A stretch of 64,000 nucleotides of DNA, taken from contig JAFQNC010000001.1 of NCBI GenBank assembly GCA_017396085.1, positions 1 to 64,000 on the forward strand. The letters are read 5' to 3'. A program made the translations under genes and the position numbers. Source of the DNA: Tidjanibacter sp. Its GTDB lineage: Bacteria; Bacteroidota; Bacteroidia; Bacteroidales; Rikenellaceae. How positions within the stretch are numbered: position 1 is the first letter of the stretch; every line of letters begins with the position of its first letter. Under the pieces are notes generated by a model that was not told the origin of the DNA, did no database searches, and worked only from the letters and a program-made list of their open reading frames with translations. This document shows, piece by piece, positions 24,609 through 32,781 of the stretch.

Positions 24609-26834
24609 ATGTCAGCAATTTACACTTTCATTGTCGTTGTACTGCTCTTGTTGGCAGTGGGAGGCCTCTATGTGGGCGTATCCAACGATGCTGTAAACTT
24701 TCTTAACTCGGCTCTCGGCTCCAAGGCCGCACCCAAGAAGGTCATCCTCGCAGTGGCCTCGGTGGGTATTATCATCGGTGCGCTCACCTCAAGCGGTATG
24801 ATGGAGGTAGCCCGTAGCGGTGTCTACTACCCCGAGTTCTTCACCTTCCACGAAGTGATTATGCTCTTTACGGGTGTGATGTTTGCCAACGTGATTTTGT
24901 TGGATGTATTCAACTCGCTCGGTCTGCCCACCTCGACTACCGTAGCCCTCGTGTTCGGCTTGCTCGGCTCGGCTATCGCAGTGAGCATCTTCAAGGAGCC
25001 CGTGATTGGCCCCGATGGCACGCCCGAAACGCTCATCAACTCCGGCAAGGCTCTGGCAATGATTGCGGGTATTCTGCTTTCGGTCGTGTTGGCCTTCATC
25101 ACAGGTACCATCCTGATGTTCTTCAGCCGCCTTCTGTTCACCTTCCGCTACCACAAGCAGTTGCGCCATTATGGTGCGCTTTGGTGTGGTGTGGCATTCA
25201 CCATTATCATCTATTTTGCACTTATCAAAGGCCTGAAGTCATCGGGCTTGGCTGTGGATTTGGTGGCCTACATCAATGAACACACGGCGATGTGCCTACT
25301 GATTGTCTATGCCGCCAGTTCGCTGTTGCTGTTCTTGTTGCAGAAACTCAAAGTGAATATTCTCAAAATAACCATCCTTGCAGGTACTTTTTCGTTGGCG
25401 TTGGCGTTTGCAGGTAACGACCTTGTGAACTTCATCGGTGTACCTTTGGCAGGTCTGGATTCGTGGAAGATTGCCCAGCAGACGGGCGACCCCAATATGC
25501 TGATGGGTATGCTTAATAACCCCGTGAAGGCAGATACCATCTTCCTTGTGCTCTCCGGTCTGATTATGGTTGTGGTGCTTTGCACCTCTTCGAAGGCAGA
25601 GACTGTGTCCGAAACAGAGCTCAGCCTCGCCTCCACCCAAGATGATGGTAACGAGAAGTTTGGCTCCACCGCATTTTCGAGGGCCATTGTGAGGGTGGCA
25701 GTGTCGTGCAGCCGTTGGTTTGAGGACCACACCCCCAAGAAGTTGCAGAACGCTGTGGCACGTCGTTTTGAGACTCCTGCTGCATCGGAGATGGTCGCAG
25801 ACCAAGGACAGTTTGACCTCATTCGTGCCGTGGTGAACCTCACCGCAGGCTCAATGCTGATTATCATCGGTACCTCGCTCAAGTTGCCCCTCTCGACCAC
25901 CTACGTTACCTTTATGGTGGCAATGGGTTCTTCGCTTGCTGATAAGGCTTGGGGCCGTGAGAGTGCAGTCTACCGCATCACCGGTGTAATCACCGTGGTG
26001 GCAGGTTGGTTCCTCACAGGTTTTGCTGCTTTCGTGCTCTCGATTGTCATCACCCTGCTGCTCCTCTGGGGTGGCGTGGTGGCTATCATACTCCTCTCCA
26101 TCGTCTGCGTCTATATGATGTTGCCCAAGAAGAGCAAGAAGAAAGAGGCCAAGCAGGAGACCGTGAAGGTAGCCTTCTCCGATGACCAAGACGAGGCTTT
26201 GGGTACGCTCATCACCGAGGTGTGCCAGACTATGCAGACCACAACCGACATCTATGCACAAACCATCGCCGCAACCCTCAAAGAGGACCGCAAGGCACTC
26301 CGCACGTTGGTGCGCCAAAGTAACGACCTCTTCTATGCGGCACGTGAGCGCAAGTATGCAATGCTGCCCACCCTGCACAAATTCCACGAGGAGAACTACA
26401 TCGACACCGGACACTACTACGTGCAGGTGGTGGACTACATCAGCGAGATGTGTAAGGCACTTGTCCACATCACCCGCCCCTGCTATGAGCATATCGACAA
26501 CAACCACCGTGGTATGAGCGAGGAGCAGGTGGAGGACCTCACCACCATCAACAACTCTGTGTCGGAACTCTACACCCGCATCAACGATATGTTGCAGGCC
26601 AACGACTTCGCACAAATTGACCTCGTGCTGGCTATGCGTGATGAACTCTTCGACCTGATTGCACAGGCCATCAAGAACCAGTTGCGCCGCATCCAGAACA
26701 ACTCCACCTCGACCAAGGCAAGTATGCTCTACCTGACCATCCTCAACGAGACCAAGACGATGGTGCTTCAGAGCCGCAACCTGCTCAAATCACAAAAATA
26801 CTTTGTGGAGGCCCAGAGGACCGAGGCAAAATAG
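24609..26834 (+). CDS. pit: PiT-family inorganic phosphate transporter with PhoU-like tail
   Basis: A 741-residue inner-membrane symporter for phosphate. Two family repeats are present: GVSNDAVNFLNSALGSKAAP near the N-terminus and AGNDLVNFIGVPLAG in the middle. The PTSTTV and PLSTTY helices belong to the two inverted halves. Roughly residues 1-510 carry the membrane helices. From about 520 a soluble helical region (DDQDEALGTLITEVCQTMQ onward) resembles PhoU/DUF47 domains that accompany PiT proteins. The single-protein fusion suggests built-in regulation. Coupling ion (H+ or Na+) cannot be decided. The Pho-box-like array upstream points to induction by phosphate starvation. A hairpin terminator follows. 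Confidence 0.93.
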   Translation: MSAIYTFIVVVLLLLAVGGLYVGVSNDAVNFLNSALGSKAAPKKVILAVASVGIIIGALTSSGMMEVARSGVYYPEFFTFHEVIMLFTGVMFANVILLDVFNSLGLPTSTTVALVFGLLGSAIAVSIFKEPVIGPDGTPETLINSGKALAMIAGILLSVVLAFITGTILMFFSRLLFTFRYHKQLRHYGALWCGVAFTIIIYFALIKGLKSSGLAVDLVAYINEHTAMCLLIVYAASSLLLFLLQKLKVNILKITILAGTFSLALAFAGNDLVNFIGVPLAGLDSWKIAQQTGDPNMLMGMLNNPVKADTIFLVLSGLIMVVVLCTSSKAETVSETELSLASTQDDGNEKFGSTAFSRAIVRVAVSCSRWFEDHTPKKLQNAVARRFETPAASEMVADQGQFDLIRAVVNLTAGSMLIIIGTSLKLPLSTTYVTFMVAMGSSLADKAWGRESAVYRITGVITVVAGWFLTGFAAFVLSIVITLLLLWGGVVAIILLSIVCVYMMLPKKSKKKEAKQETVKVAFSDDQDEALGTLITEVCQTMQTTTDIYAQTIAATLKEDRKALRTLVRQSNDLFYAARERKYAMLPTLHKFHEENYIDTGHYYVQVVDYISEMCKALVHITRPCYEHIDNNHRGMSEEQVEDLTTINNSVSELYTRINDMLQANDFAQIDLVLAMRDELFDLIAQAIKNQLRRIQNNSTSTKASMLYLTILNETKTMVLQSRNLLKSQKYFVEAQRTEAK

Positions 26835-26894
26835 AGATAGTGTGGGCGCTGCAAGGGCTCCGCAAGGGCCAATAATTGAAGGGGCCACACAACG

Positions 26895-26935
26895 AAAAAT
26901 CCCGCCGACAAGTTAGATTGTCCGGCGGGATTTTT
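26895..26935. terminator. bidirectional terminator after pit
   Basis: AAAAATCCCGCCGACA pairs with TGTCCGGCGGGATTTTT, leaving one bulged base, around AGTTAGAT. Flanking A and T runs allow function for both the phosphate transporter and the convergent small gene. Confidence 0.85.
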
Positions 26936-26961
26936 GTGTGTGCCTACGTCAGTAGCGACAT

Positions 26962-27387
26962 TCAGTCGATTTTCACCACGTTGCCCTTCGGGTTGAAGGT
27001 GAGTTCGGTGCCATCGGAGAGTTCCACCTCGTGGCCTTGCCCCTCCTGCTCGATGCTCATAATTAGCATATTGGGATACTGCTCCCACACATAGGTGGTG
27101 ATGTACTCGGGGATAATCTCCACGGGGATGGAGTCGTTGCGGAGTTTGATTTTGGTCCATTGGCCCTTGGAGTCGAAGTTGATTTTGCTACCATCGGTGA
27201 AGAGCACATTGTAGGTGTTGCCACTGTGGTGGCGGTGCATACGAATCTTTTTCACTTGGTCCTTGGCAAAATACTCCTTGATGAACTCCTGTGCGGGCTG
27301 TGGGAGTTGCTTTGTGGTGATTTCGGCTGCCACCACCCCCAGCACCACGGCGAGGGTGGCGAGTGTTGCTAACATCAGTTTTTTCAT
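26962..27387 (-). CDS. exported PepSY-like (DUF2874) protein
   Basis: A 141-residue protein with a signal peptide (MKKLMLATLATLAVVLGVVA, cleavage near AAE) and two similar halves. Each half contains a helix start of the type PQPAQEFIKEYF or IPEYITTYV, then strands with a DG turn (FTDGSKINFDSKGQW and LSDGTELTFNPKGNV). This is the pattern of the PepSY-like/DUF2874 family common in Bacteroidales periplasms, structurally akin to beta-lactamase inhibitor protein repeats. Its function is unknown. It faces pit convergently and does not share an operon with any other gene. Confidence 0.75.
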   Translation of the reverse strand: MKKLMLATLATLAVVLGVVAAEITTKQLPQPAQEFIKEYFAKDQVKKIRMHRHHSGNTYNVLFTDGSKINFDSKGQWTKIKLRNDSIPVEIIPEYITTYVWEQYPNMLIMSIEQEGQGHEVELSDGTELTFNPKGNVVKID

Positions 27388-27856
27388 AGACGTGTGTGTT
27401 TTGTTGGTTTGTTGATAAAGAACACCCCCTCACATCCAAGAATGGTGCAAAACAGCCCCCGACCGCAAAAAATCAAAATAAAAACCCCTCTTCACAAGTG
27501 TGGCACGAGTTTTGCGAAATAATAAGGCGTAGTTGAATACTACAAGGTTTCTTCATTTATTTAAGTTTGGGTTAGTAGTTTTGAAAGGGTAGCCGTTGCG
27601 ACAACGCCTACCTTTTTTTGTTGCTTGTGCGGATACAAACTTAAATAAATGAAGAGTTTATACATTCCTCCCTAAATCCCTCCTTTGAAAAGGAGGGACT
27701 TACTCCTCGCCTTATGGCTCGACAGCAGTGTGGCGACCCTGCGAGGTCGCCACATCCTTTGTTTTATTCGTTTGGGTTAGTAGTGAAACTCGCAATGAGT
27801 TTCGAGGTAAGAGGTCGTTGGGAAAAGCCCTCTTATTTTTTGTCTATGCTGCAAGT
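27388..27856. repeat. non-coding gap with inverted repeats
   Basis: No gene is recognised. A 19-bp perfect inverted repeat, CTTCATTTATTTAAGTTTG (27551-27569) and its complement (27636-27654), encloses 66 bases. Inside is a second hairpin (about 27584-27614, AAAGGGTAGCCGTTG against CAACGCCTACCTTT) followed by seven Ts. A further hairpin TGTGGCGACC/GGTCGCCACA spans 27729-27754. The phrase TTTGGGTTAGT occurs at about 27566, 27770 and 28350. The gap is more AT-rich than the coding regions. Confidence 0.7.
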
Positions 27857-28228
27857 TTAAAAATCAATAGTATAAGTTAATGATGAAGAGCCATGTTTCT
27901 TTAATGCAAAAGGCCCATTGTTCTTACTAACATGTATTGATGTTATACCATTTCCTGAACCAACCGATATTTTTGCAATTGCCCCCTTAGGTGCTGGTCC
28001 TAATACCTCTGAAAACGCAGTACCATTGCTCGTGAACGAGTAACCTTCACAACCTGTAAGAGAAATCTTAACACTACCAAGACCATATTGGGCGTTAGCA
28101 TCAAACCTTACATAATAAAAGTCTTCTTGGGTGTTTTGCCCTTTATTATTATCATTTTCTATTTTTTCACAACCCAAACAAGTGATTACAGCAAATAGAA
28201 CCAAAAATAGTTTTGTAATAGCTTTCAT
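27857..28228 (-). CDS. small hypothetical lipoprotein
   Basis: A 123-residue protein with a clear lipoprotein signal: KLFLVLFAVITCLGC, lipidated Cys at 20. The mature part begins with an acidic, Asn-rich linker (EKIENDNNKGQNTQED). A short probably beta-rich domain follows, with the segments YYVRFDANAQYGLGSVKISL and SVGSGNGITSIHVS. No family is recognised. Codon usage is markedly more AT-rich than in neighbouring genes, and both flanks are repeat-rich, which suggests recent acquisition. No operon partner is seen. Confidence 0.65.
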   Translation of the reverse strand: MKAITKLFLVLFAVITCLGCEKIENDNNKGQNTQEDFYYVRFDANAQYGLGSVKISLTGCEGYSFTSNGTAFSEVLGPAPKGAIAKISVGSGNGITSIHVSKNNGPFALKKHGSSSLTYTIDF

Positions 28229-28349
28229 AGTTTATGATGATTAAACTGTTTCAATATCACAAATTTAGAGAATTATTTTTGATTGAGCAAAATGTTGAAG
28301 TAAAAATAGATTTAGAAATTTTAGGTGTATCATCAAATGTTTACAACCT

Positions 28350-28407
28350 TTGGGTTAGTTGCTTTGAAAGGGATAGTCGCCCAGATAACGCCTACCTTTT
28401 TTTGTTG
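28350..28407. repeat. second copy of the TTTGGGTTAGT...CTACCTTTTTTT element
   Basis: TTTGGGTTAGT, TTTGAAAGGG, TAG and ACGCCTACCTTTTTTTGTTG occur in the same order as at 27566-27624. The hairpin core is altered here (GATAGTCGCCCAGATA), giving a weaker stem. The remaining part of the gap from 28229 to 28350 shows no feature. Confidence 0.65.
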
Positions 28408-28436
28408 CCTACCGTCAATGTCCCCCTCTAAGTTAG

Positions 28437-28685
28437 AGGGGGACAATTTTGAATTTTGAATTTTGCATTTCCTTAATGCCCTTAAAGGCTTTAAGGACCT
28501 TAGAGGCCTTAGGGGCCCCAGTCGGCCCAGTCGGCAACAGACGCCCCCGCCCTTCGGGCTGCTCGGCGGGGACGCCGAGCGCAATTTCGACCACCCCTCC
28601 CGACCTCCCCTATCGTAGGGGAGGGGGACTCAGAGGGGGACAATTTTGAATTTTGCATTTTGAATTTTGAATTTTGAATTCCCCC
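28437..28685. repeat. modular composite repeat next to the AraC gene
   Basis: Modules in order: a GAATTTTGAATTTT tract, a 9-mer array (CTTAATGCCCTTAAAGG family, about 28474-28515), then a GC-rich element. The GC-rich element starts CAGACGCCCCCGCCCTTCGG (about 28540) and includes CGAGCGCAATTTCGACCACC and a palindrome around CTCCCCTATCGTAGGGGAG. It ends GAGGGGGACAATTTTGAATT, followed by more GAATTTT units. Closely similar composites lie at 41108-41328 and, inverted, at 43976-44190. Confidence 0.8.
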
Positions 28686-28690
28686 TCCCG

Positions 28691-29551
28691 TCAGCTTCTT
28701 CTGAATTTCAGTGGGGTGGTGCCGGTGTGGTGCTTGAAGTATTGCACGAAGGCCGAGGGATTGGAGAAGTTGAGTGCTTCGGATATTTCCCACACGGTGA
28801 GCGATGTGGTTTTGAGCATAACCTTAATCTCCGTAATGACCGTTTCGTTTATCCATTCGAGGATACTTTTGCCCGTTATATGCTTGATTTGCGAGGAGAG
28901 GTACTTGGGTGTGAGGTGCATCTGTTCGGCATAGAACGCCACCGAGCGTTCACTCTTGTAGTGTTCGGCCAGCAGGAAGAAAAAGTCGTCAGAGAGCCTT
29001 TCGGGCCTCACTTTGGCCTCATTTGTGCCCTCGCCCTGTGTGATGTGTTGCAGGTGGGCAACTTCGAGTATGAGGGCGTAGAGGAATGCTTGGTGCATCT
29101 CGTGATGGAAGGTGTGCTCCATCATTTGGTCGCACTCATCAACGAGGTCGAAGAAACGCTCCACGGAGCCGATGTCCGTACCGCTTGGCAACTCTATTCG
29201 TGGGGTGCGGCGTGCGGTGGTGATGATGTCGGTGTCGATGGGGGTGGGCATATCGAGTATTTGCTGCAACGATATGGGCACCACCCTTGCTTTGAAATCG
29301 TCCGAGAGGGCAACGACCTTACACAACGTGTTGGGCGCAATGAGCAGAATGGTGCCTTGTGTGGCGGCATAGGAGCGACCTCCGATGACGATTTGGAGCG
29401 ACCCGCAGGTGGTGAGTATGACCACAAGGCCGTCAAAGAGTATGTGGTTGGGGGCGTCAATGTGTTTATATGGGTATGATGATAGAGAGGCTGTTGCCGA
29501 CTTTTTCAACAATGCACTCTTGTTTGTATGGCTGATTTTGTGCTCTTTCAT
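28691..29551 (-). CDS. AraC-family transcriptional regulator
   Basis: A 286-residue regulator. The N-terminal half looks like a cupin-type sensor domain (LVVILTTCGSLQIVIGG, GTILLIAPNTL). The C-terminal 100 residues carry the two AraC helix-turn-helix motifs: SVAFYAEQMHLTPKYLSSQI, then WEISEALNFSNPSAFVQYFK with the family ending HTGTTPLKFR. The gene diverges from the P-type ATPase 110 bases away, and both have -7 boxes in that gap, so the ATPase gene is a plausible target. Ligand is unknown. Only stop-to-start context is available; no inverted operator was recognised. Confidence 0.88.
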   Translation of the reverse strand: MKEHKISHTNKSALLKKSATASLSSYPYKHIDAPNHILFDGLVVILTTCGSLQIVIGGRSYAATQGTILLIAPNTLCKVVALSDDFKARVVPISLQQILDMPTPIDTDIITTARRTPRIELPSGTDIGSVERFFDLVDECDQMMEHTFHHEMHQAFLYALILEVAHLQHITQGEGTNEAKVRPERLSDDFFFLLAEHYKSERSVAFYAEQMHLTPKYLSSQIKHITGKSILEWINETVITEIKVMLKTTSLTVWEISEALNFSNPSAFVQYFKHHTGTTPLKFRRS

Positions 29552-29599
29552 TGGGTGTAAGTTTTTGGCAAACCGACTTTTTCGACATTTTTTGTGCTA

Positions 29600-29607
29600 C
29601 AAATGTA
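29600..29607 (-). promoter_or_regulatory. -7 box for the AraC-family gene
   Basis: TACATTTG on the minus strand, 48 bases upstream of the regulator ATG. Confidence 0.5.
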
Positions 29608-29630
29608 ATGATTTATATTGGGTAAAGGCG

Positions 29631-29638
29631 TAGTTTTG
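29631..29638 (+). promoter_or_regulatory. -7 box for the P-type ATPase gene
   Basis: TAGTTTTG matches TAnnTTTG, 23 bases before the ATPase ATG. It lies back to back with the regulator's promoter. Confidence 0.5.
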
Positions 29639-29661
29639 CACTACAAACTAAAAATATTGAG

Positions 29662-32304
29662 ATGATACAAGAAGAATTTTACAGACTCTCCGCCGAGGAG
29701 AGTGCCACAAGGGTGGGGGCCGACCTCCAAAACGGACTGACCTCTGCCGAGGCTGCACGCCGCCTTGCCGAGGGTGGAGCCAACGAGTTTGAGAAGAAGA
29801 AACACACCTCTCTGCTGACCAAGTTTGTGAGTCAGTTCAAGAGTTTTATGATATTGGTGCTGATTGCGGCGGCCGTGATTTCGGGCGTTGTGGGCTACAT
29901 TGGTGGCGAGGGCTTCGTGGATGCCATCATCATTATGATTATTGTGGTTATCAACGCCATCATCGGAGTTTTTCAGGAGGCCAAGGCCGAGAAGAGCCTC
30001 GATGCGCTGGAGCGAATGTCGGCACCGCAGTGCAAGGTGCTGAGAGATGGCGAGGTGGTTGTGGTGCCTTCGCGGGAGTTGGTTGTGGGCGATGTTGTGG
30101 TCATTGAGACGGGCGACAGTGTGCCGGCCGACTTGCGACTTGTGGAGGCCACCAACCTCAAAGTGCAGGAGGCAGCCCTCACGGGCGAGTCGCTGCCTGT
30201 GGAGAAACACACCCTGCCACTGGCCGAGGAGGCCCCCATTGGCGACAGGGTGAATATGGCCTTTGGGTCGTGTAGTGTAACCTATGGCCACGGCCGAGGA
30301 GTGGTTGTTGCCACGGGTGTGCGCTCCGAGGTGGGCAAGATTGCTGCGATGATACAGTCGGTGCCCGAGATGAAGACTCCGATGCAGGAGAGGCTTGATA
30401 AGTTGGGTAAGACCTTGGCGGTGGCTGCATTGGCCATCTGTGCTGTGATTTTTGTGGTGGGACTGCTCTATGGCAACCCGCTGTTGGAGATGTTTATGAC
30501 GGCTGTGAGCCTTGCTGCTGCGGCCATACCCGAGGGACTGCCTGCCGTGTCTACCATTGTGCTTGCTATGGGTGTGCAACGCCTTGCGGGACGTAATGCC
30601 ATAGTGCGCAACCTGCCCTCGGTGGAGACACTGGGTAGCACCACGGTGATTTGCTCCGACAAGACCGGCACGCTCACCCAAAACCGTATGACGGTGATGA
30701 AGGTCTATGCCGATGGCCGCCTGATGGAGCCGAGCGAGAAGAGTGAGGCCATAGGAAGGGTGGTACACGTGGCTGTGCTGGCCAACGATACCACCGTTAG
30801 CCGTAGCGAGAGTGGCGAGGTGGAGAACATTGGCGACCCCACCGAAACAGCCTTCGTGGACTTGGGCTTTGCCGTGGGCGTGGACAAGGAGCAGGAGGAG
30901 CAGCGCACTCCTCGTGTGGCCGAGATACCATTTGACTCGGAACGAAAATTGATGACAACCCTCCACCGCACCGAGGAGAGTCGCATTGAGATATGCACCA
31001 AGGGTGGTGTAGACGAACTGCTTGCTTGCTGCGACAGCATCGAGGAGGGTGGAGTGGCCCGACCGCTCACCGAGGCCGACCGAGGGCGCATTGCGCAGGA
31101 GAATGTGCAGATGGCCTCGCAGGCACTCCGAGTGCTGGCTATGGCCCACAAGGTTGTGGAGCAACTGCCGCAGGAGATTACTCCCGCCGAGGTGGAGCGT
31201 GGGCTCACCTATGTCGGTATGGTCGGAATGATTGACCCGCCGAGGGAGGAGGTTAAGGCTGCCGTTGCGGAGTGCAAGGCTGCGGGTATCAGGCCTGTGA
31301 TGATTACGGGCGACCACCTCATCACCGCCTCTGCCATAGGTCGCTCGCTGGGCATCTATGCCGAGGGCGACAGTGCCCTCACGGGTGCCGAGGTGGAGCG
31401 TATGAGTAGTGAGGATTTGAGGGAGGCGGCTGCCACCACCAGTGTCTTTGCCCGTGTGGCCCCCGAGCACAAGGTGCGCATCGTGGAGGCCTACCAGCAG
31501 AGGGGTAACATTGTGGCTATGACGGGCGATGGTGTGAACGATGCTCCGGCCCTCAAATTGGCCGACATTGGCGTGGCTATGGGTATCACCGGTACGGATG
31601 TGTCGAAGGAGGCTGCCGATGTGGTGCTGGCCGATGACAACTTTGCCACCATTGTGTCGGCAGTGAGCGAGGGTAGGCGCATCTACGACAACCTGATGAA
31701 GAGTATCCAGTTTATGCTCTCCACCAACTTTGGCGAGATTATGGTGCTGTTTGTGGCTGTGATTGTCGGCCACTCGGCTCCGCTGCTGCCCATACACATT
31801 CTGTGGATAAACCTTGTAACCGACAGCCTGCCGGCCTTGGCCCTCAGTTTTGACCCTGCCGAGAGGGACATTATGCGCCGTGGGCCAATCAACTCCAAGC
31901 AGGGCATTATGACCCGTGGGTTTGCTCTGCGCACGCTGTTGCAGGGTGCTTTGGTGGCTACGGCTTCGCTGCTGGCCTACAACATTGGTGCCCACACCTC
32001 GGTGGAGGCTGCCCAAACGATGACTTTTGCCACGGTGGCTTTCTCGCAGATGACACTCATATTCAGCATACGCTCGGGTATGCACGCCGCTGTGCGAGGC
32101 CTCTTTGCCAATGGGTTCTTGTGGGGTGCCATAGCCTTTGTGCTGGTGCTTATGCTCGGAGTGATGTTGCTGCCCGCCTTGCAGGGAGCATTCCACGTGG
32201 TGGCTCTCTCGGGTGCTCAGTGGCTCTGGGTGGGTGCCCTTTCACTGGGTGTGTTGATTGTGAGCGAGATTACCAAATTGGGCGTGCGATTGATGAGAAA
32301 GTAG
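29662..32304 (+). CDS. P-type cation ATPase, Ca2+-ATPase (P2) type
   Basis: An 880-residue inner-membrane pump. Domains in order: N-terminal cation-ATPase domain, actuator loop with [11 protein letters not shown], helix 4 with [18 protein letters not shown], the phosphorylation site [15 protein letters not shown], a nucleotide domain containing KGGVDELL, and the hinge [13 protein letters not shown]. Helix 6 reads [18 protein letters not shown]. The PEGLPA and NxxTD motifs are those of Ca2+ pumps of the SERCA/PMCA group, so Ca2+ export is most likely, though Mn2+ or another divalent ion cannot be excluded. It is divergent from an AraC regulator, an unusual partner for such pumps. Confidence 0.9.
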   Translation: MIQEEFYRLSAEESATRVGADLQNGLTSAEAARRLAEGGANEFEKKKHTSLLTKFVSQFKSFMILVLIAAAVISGVVGYIGGEGFVDAIIIMIIVVINAIIGVFQEAKAEKSLDALERMSAPQCKVLRDGEVVVVPSRELVVGDVVVIETGDSVPADLRLVEATNLKVQEAALTGESLPVEKHTLPLAEEAPIGDRVNMAFGSCSVTYGHGRGVVVATGVRSEVGKIAAMIQSVPEMKTPMQERLDKLGKTLAVAALAICAVIFVVGLLYGNPLLEMFMTAVSLAAAAIPEGLPAVSTIVLAMGVQRLAGRNAIVRNLPSVETLGSTTVICSDKTGTLTQNRMTVMKVYADGRLMEPSEKSEAIGRVVHVAVLANDTTVSRSESGEVENIGDPTETAFVDLGFAVGVDKEQEEQRTPRVAEIPFDSERKLMTTLHRTEESRIEICTKGGVDELLACCDSIEEGGVARPLTEADRGRIAQENVQMASQALRVLAMAHKVVEQLPQEITPAEVERGLTYVGMVGMIDPPREEVKAAVAECKAAGIRPVMITGDHLITASAIGRSLGIYAEGDSALTGAEVERMSSEDLREAAATTSVFARVAPEHKVRIVEAYQQRGNIVAMTGDGVNDAPALKLADIGVAMGITGTDVSKEAADVVLADDNFATIVSAVSEGRRIYDNLMKSIQFMLSTNFGEIMVLFVAVIVGHSAPLLPIHILWINLVTDSLPALALSFDPAERDIMRRGPINSKQGIMTRGFALRTLLQGALVATASLLAYNIGAHTSVEAAQTMTFATVAFSQMTLIFSIRSGMHAAVRGLFANGFLWGAIAFVLVLMLGVMLLPALQGAFHVVALSGAQWLWVGALSLGVLIVSEITKLGVRLMRK

Positions 32305-32313
32305 CCCGAAAGA

Positions 32314-32345
32314 TTTGACCCCAACATATACATATATTATATTTG
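32314..32345 (+). promoter_or_regulatory. promoter for the thioesterase/oxidoreductase pair (TTTG - 20 bp - TATATTTG)
   Basis: TTTG (32314-32317) and TATATTTG (32338-32345) are separated by 20 bases, the canonical spacing. The ATG is 33 bases downstream. Confidence 0.7.
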
Positions 32346-32378
32346 TAACCCAAAACTTTTTTTCAAGAAGAGAAGACA

Positions 32379-32756
32379 ATGAAGAGTATCGAAGTGGGAA
32401 CGGCCCACGTTAGCACCACCGTGGTGGACAAACTCAACGTAGCACGTGTGATTGGCTCAGGCGACCTTGATGTTTTTGCCACACCGGCGATGGTGGCCCT
32501 GATGGAGAATGCGGCAATGAAGGCCTTGAAACCCTTTTTGGATGAGGGCGAAACCACCGTAGGTGGCGAAATGAACTGCACCCACACGGCTCCTTCGCCC
32601 ATTGGGGCCACCGTGGAGGCCGAGGCTACTGTGGTGGCTGTTGAGGGCCGCAAAATCACCTATCGTGTGGAGGCTCGCTGTGGCGGTAGGAGTATCGGTA
32701 GTGGCACCCACGTGCGCTTTGTGGTGAACGTGGAGAGGTTTTTGGCCAAGTTGTAA
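32379..32756 (+). CDS. hot-dog fold thioesterase, FlK-like
   Basis: A 125-residue protein that resembles the fluoroacetyl-CoA thioesterase-like family of hot-dog folds. Seen are the helix FATPAMVALMENAAMKAL, with the conserved Glu, the loop ETTVGGEMNCTHTAPSPIG with the family's Thr-His pair, and the strand VEARCGGRSIGSGTHVRFVV. These are the expected positions of the Thr/Glu/His catalytic set. Such enzymes hydrolyse small acyl-CoAs, but the substrate here is unknown. It is followed after 25 bases by an exported FAD oxidoreductase, with no obvious shared pathway. Confidence 0.82.
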   Translation: MKSIEVGTAHVSTTVVDKLNVARVIGSGDLDVFATPAMVALMENAAMKALKPFLDEGETTVGGEMNCTHTAPSPIGATVEAEATVVAVEGRKITYRVEARCGGRSIGSGTHVRFVVNVERFLAKL

Positions 32757-32781
32757 AACAATAGAGAGAGGGGAGAAGAGT

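Noticed and set aside
27551-27654. Insertion-sequence ends (19-bp perfect inverted repeat)
   Set aside because: Only 66 bases lie between the arms, no transposase is encoded and no target duplication is evident. A hairpin or MITE-like remnant is more likely.
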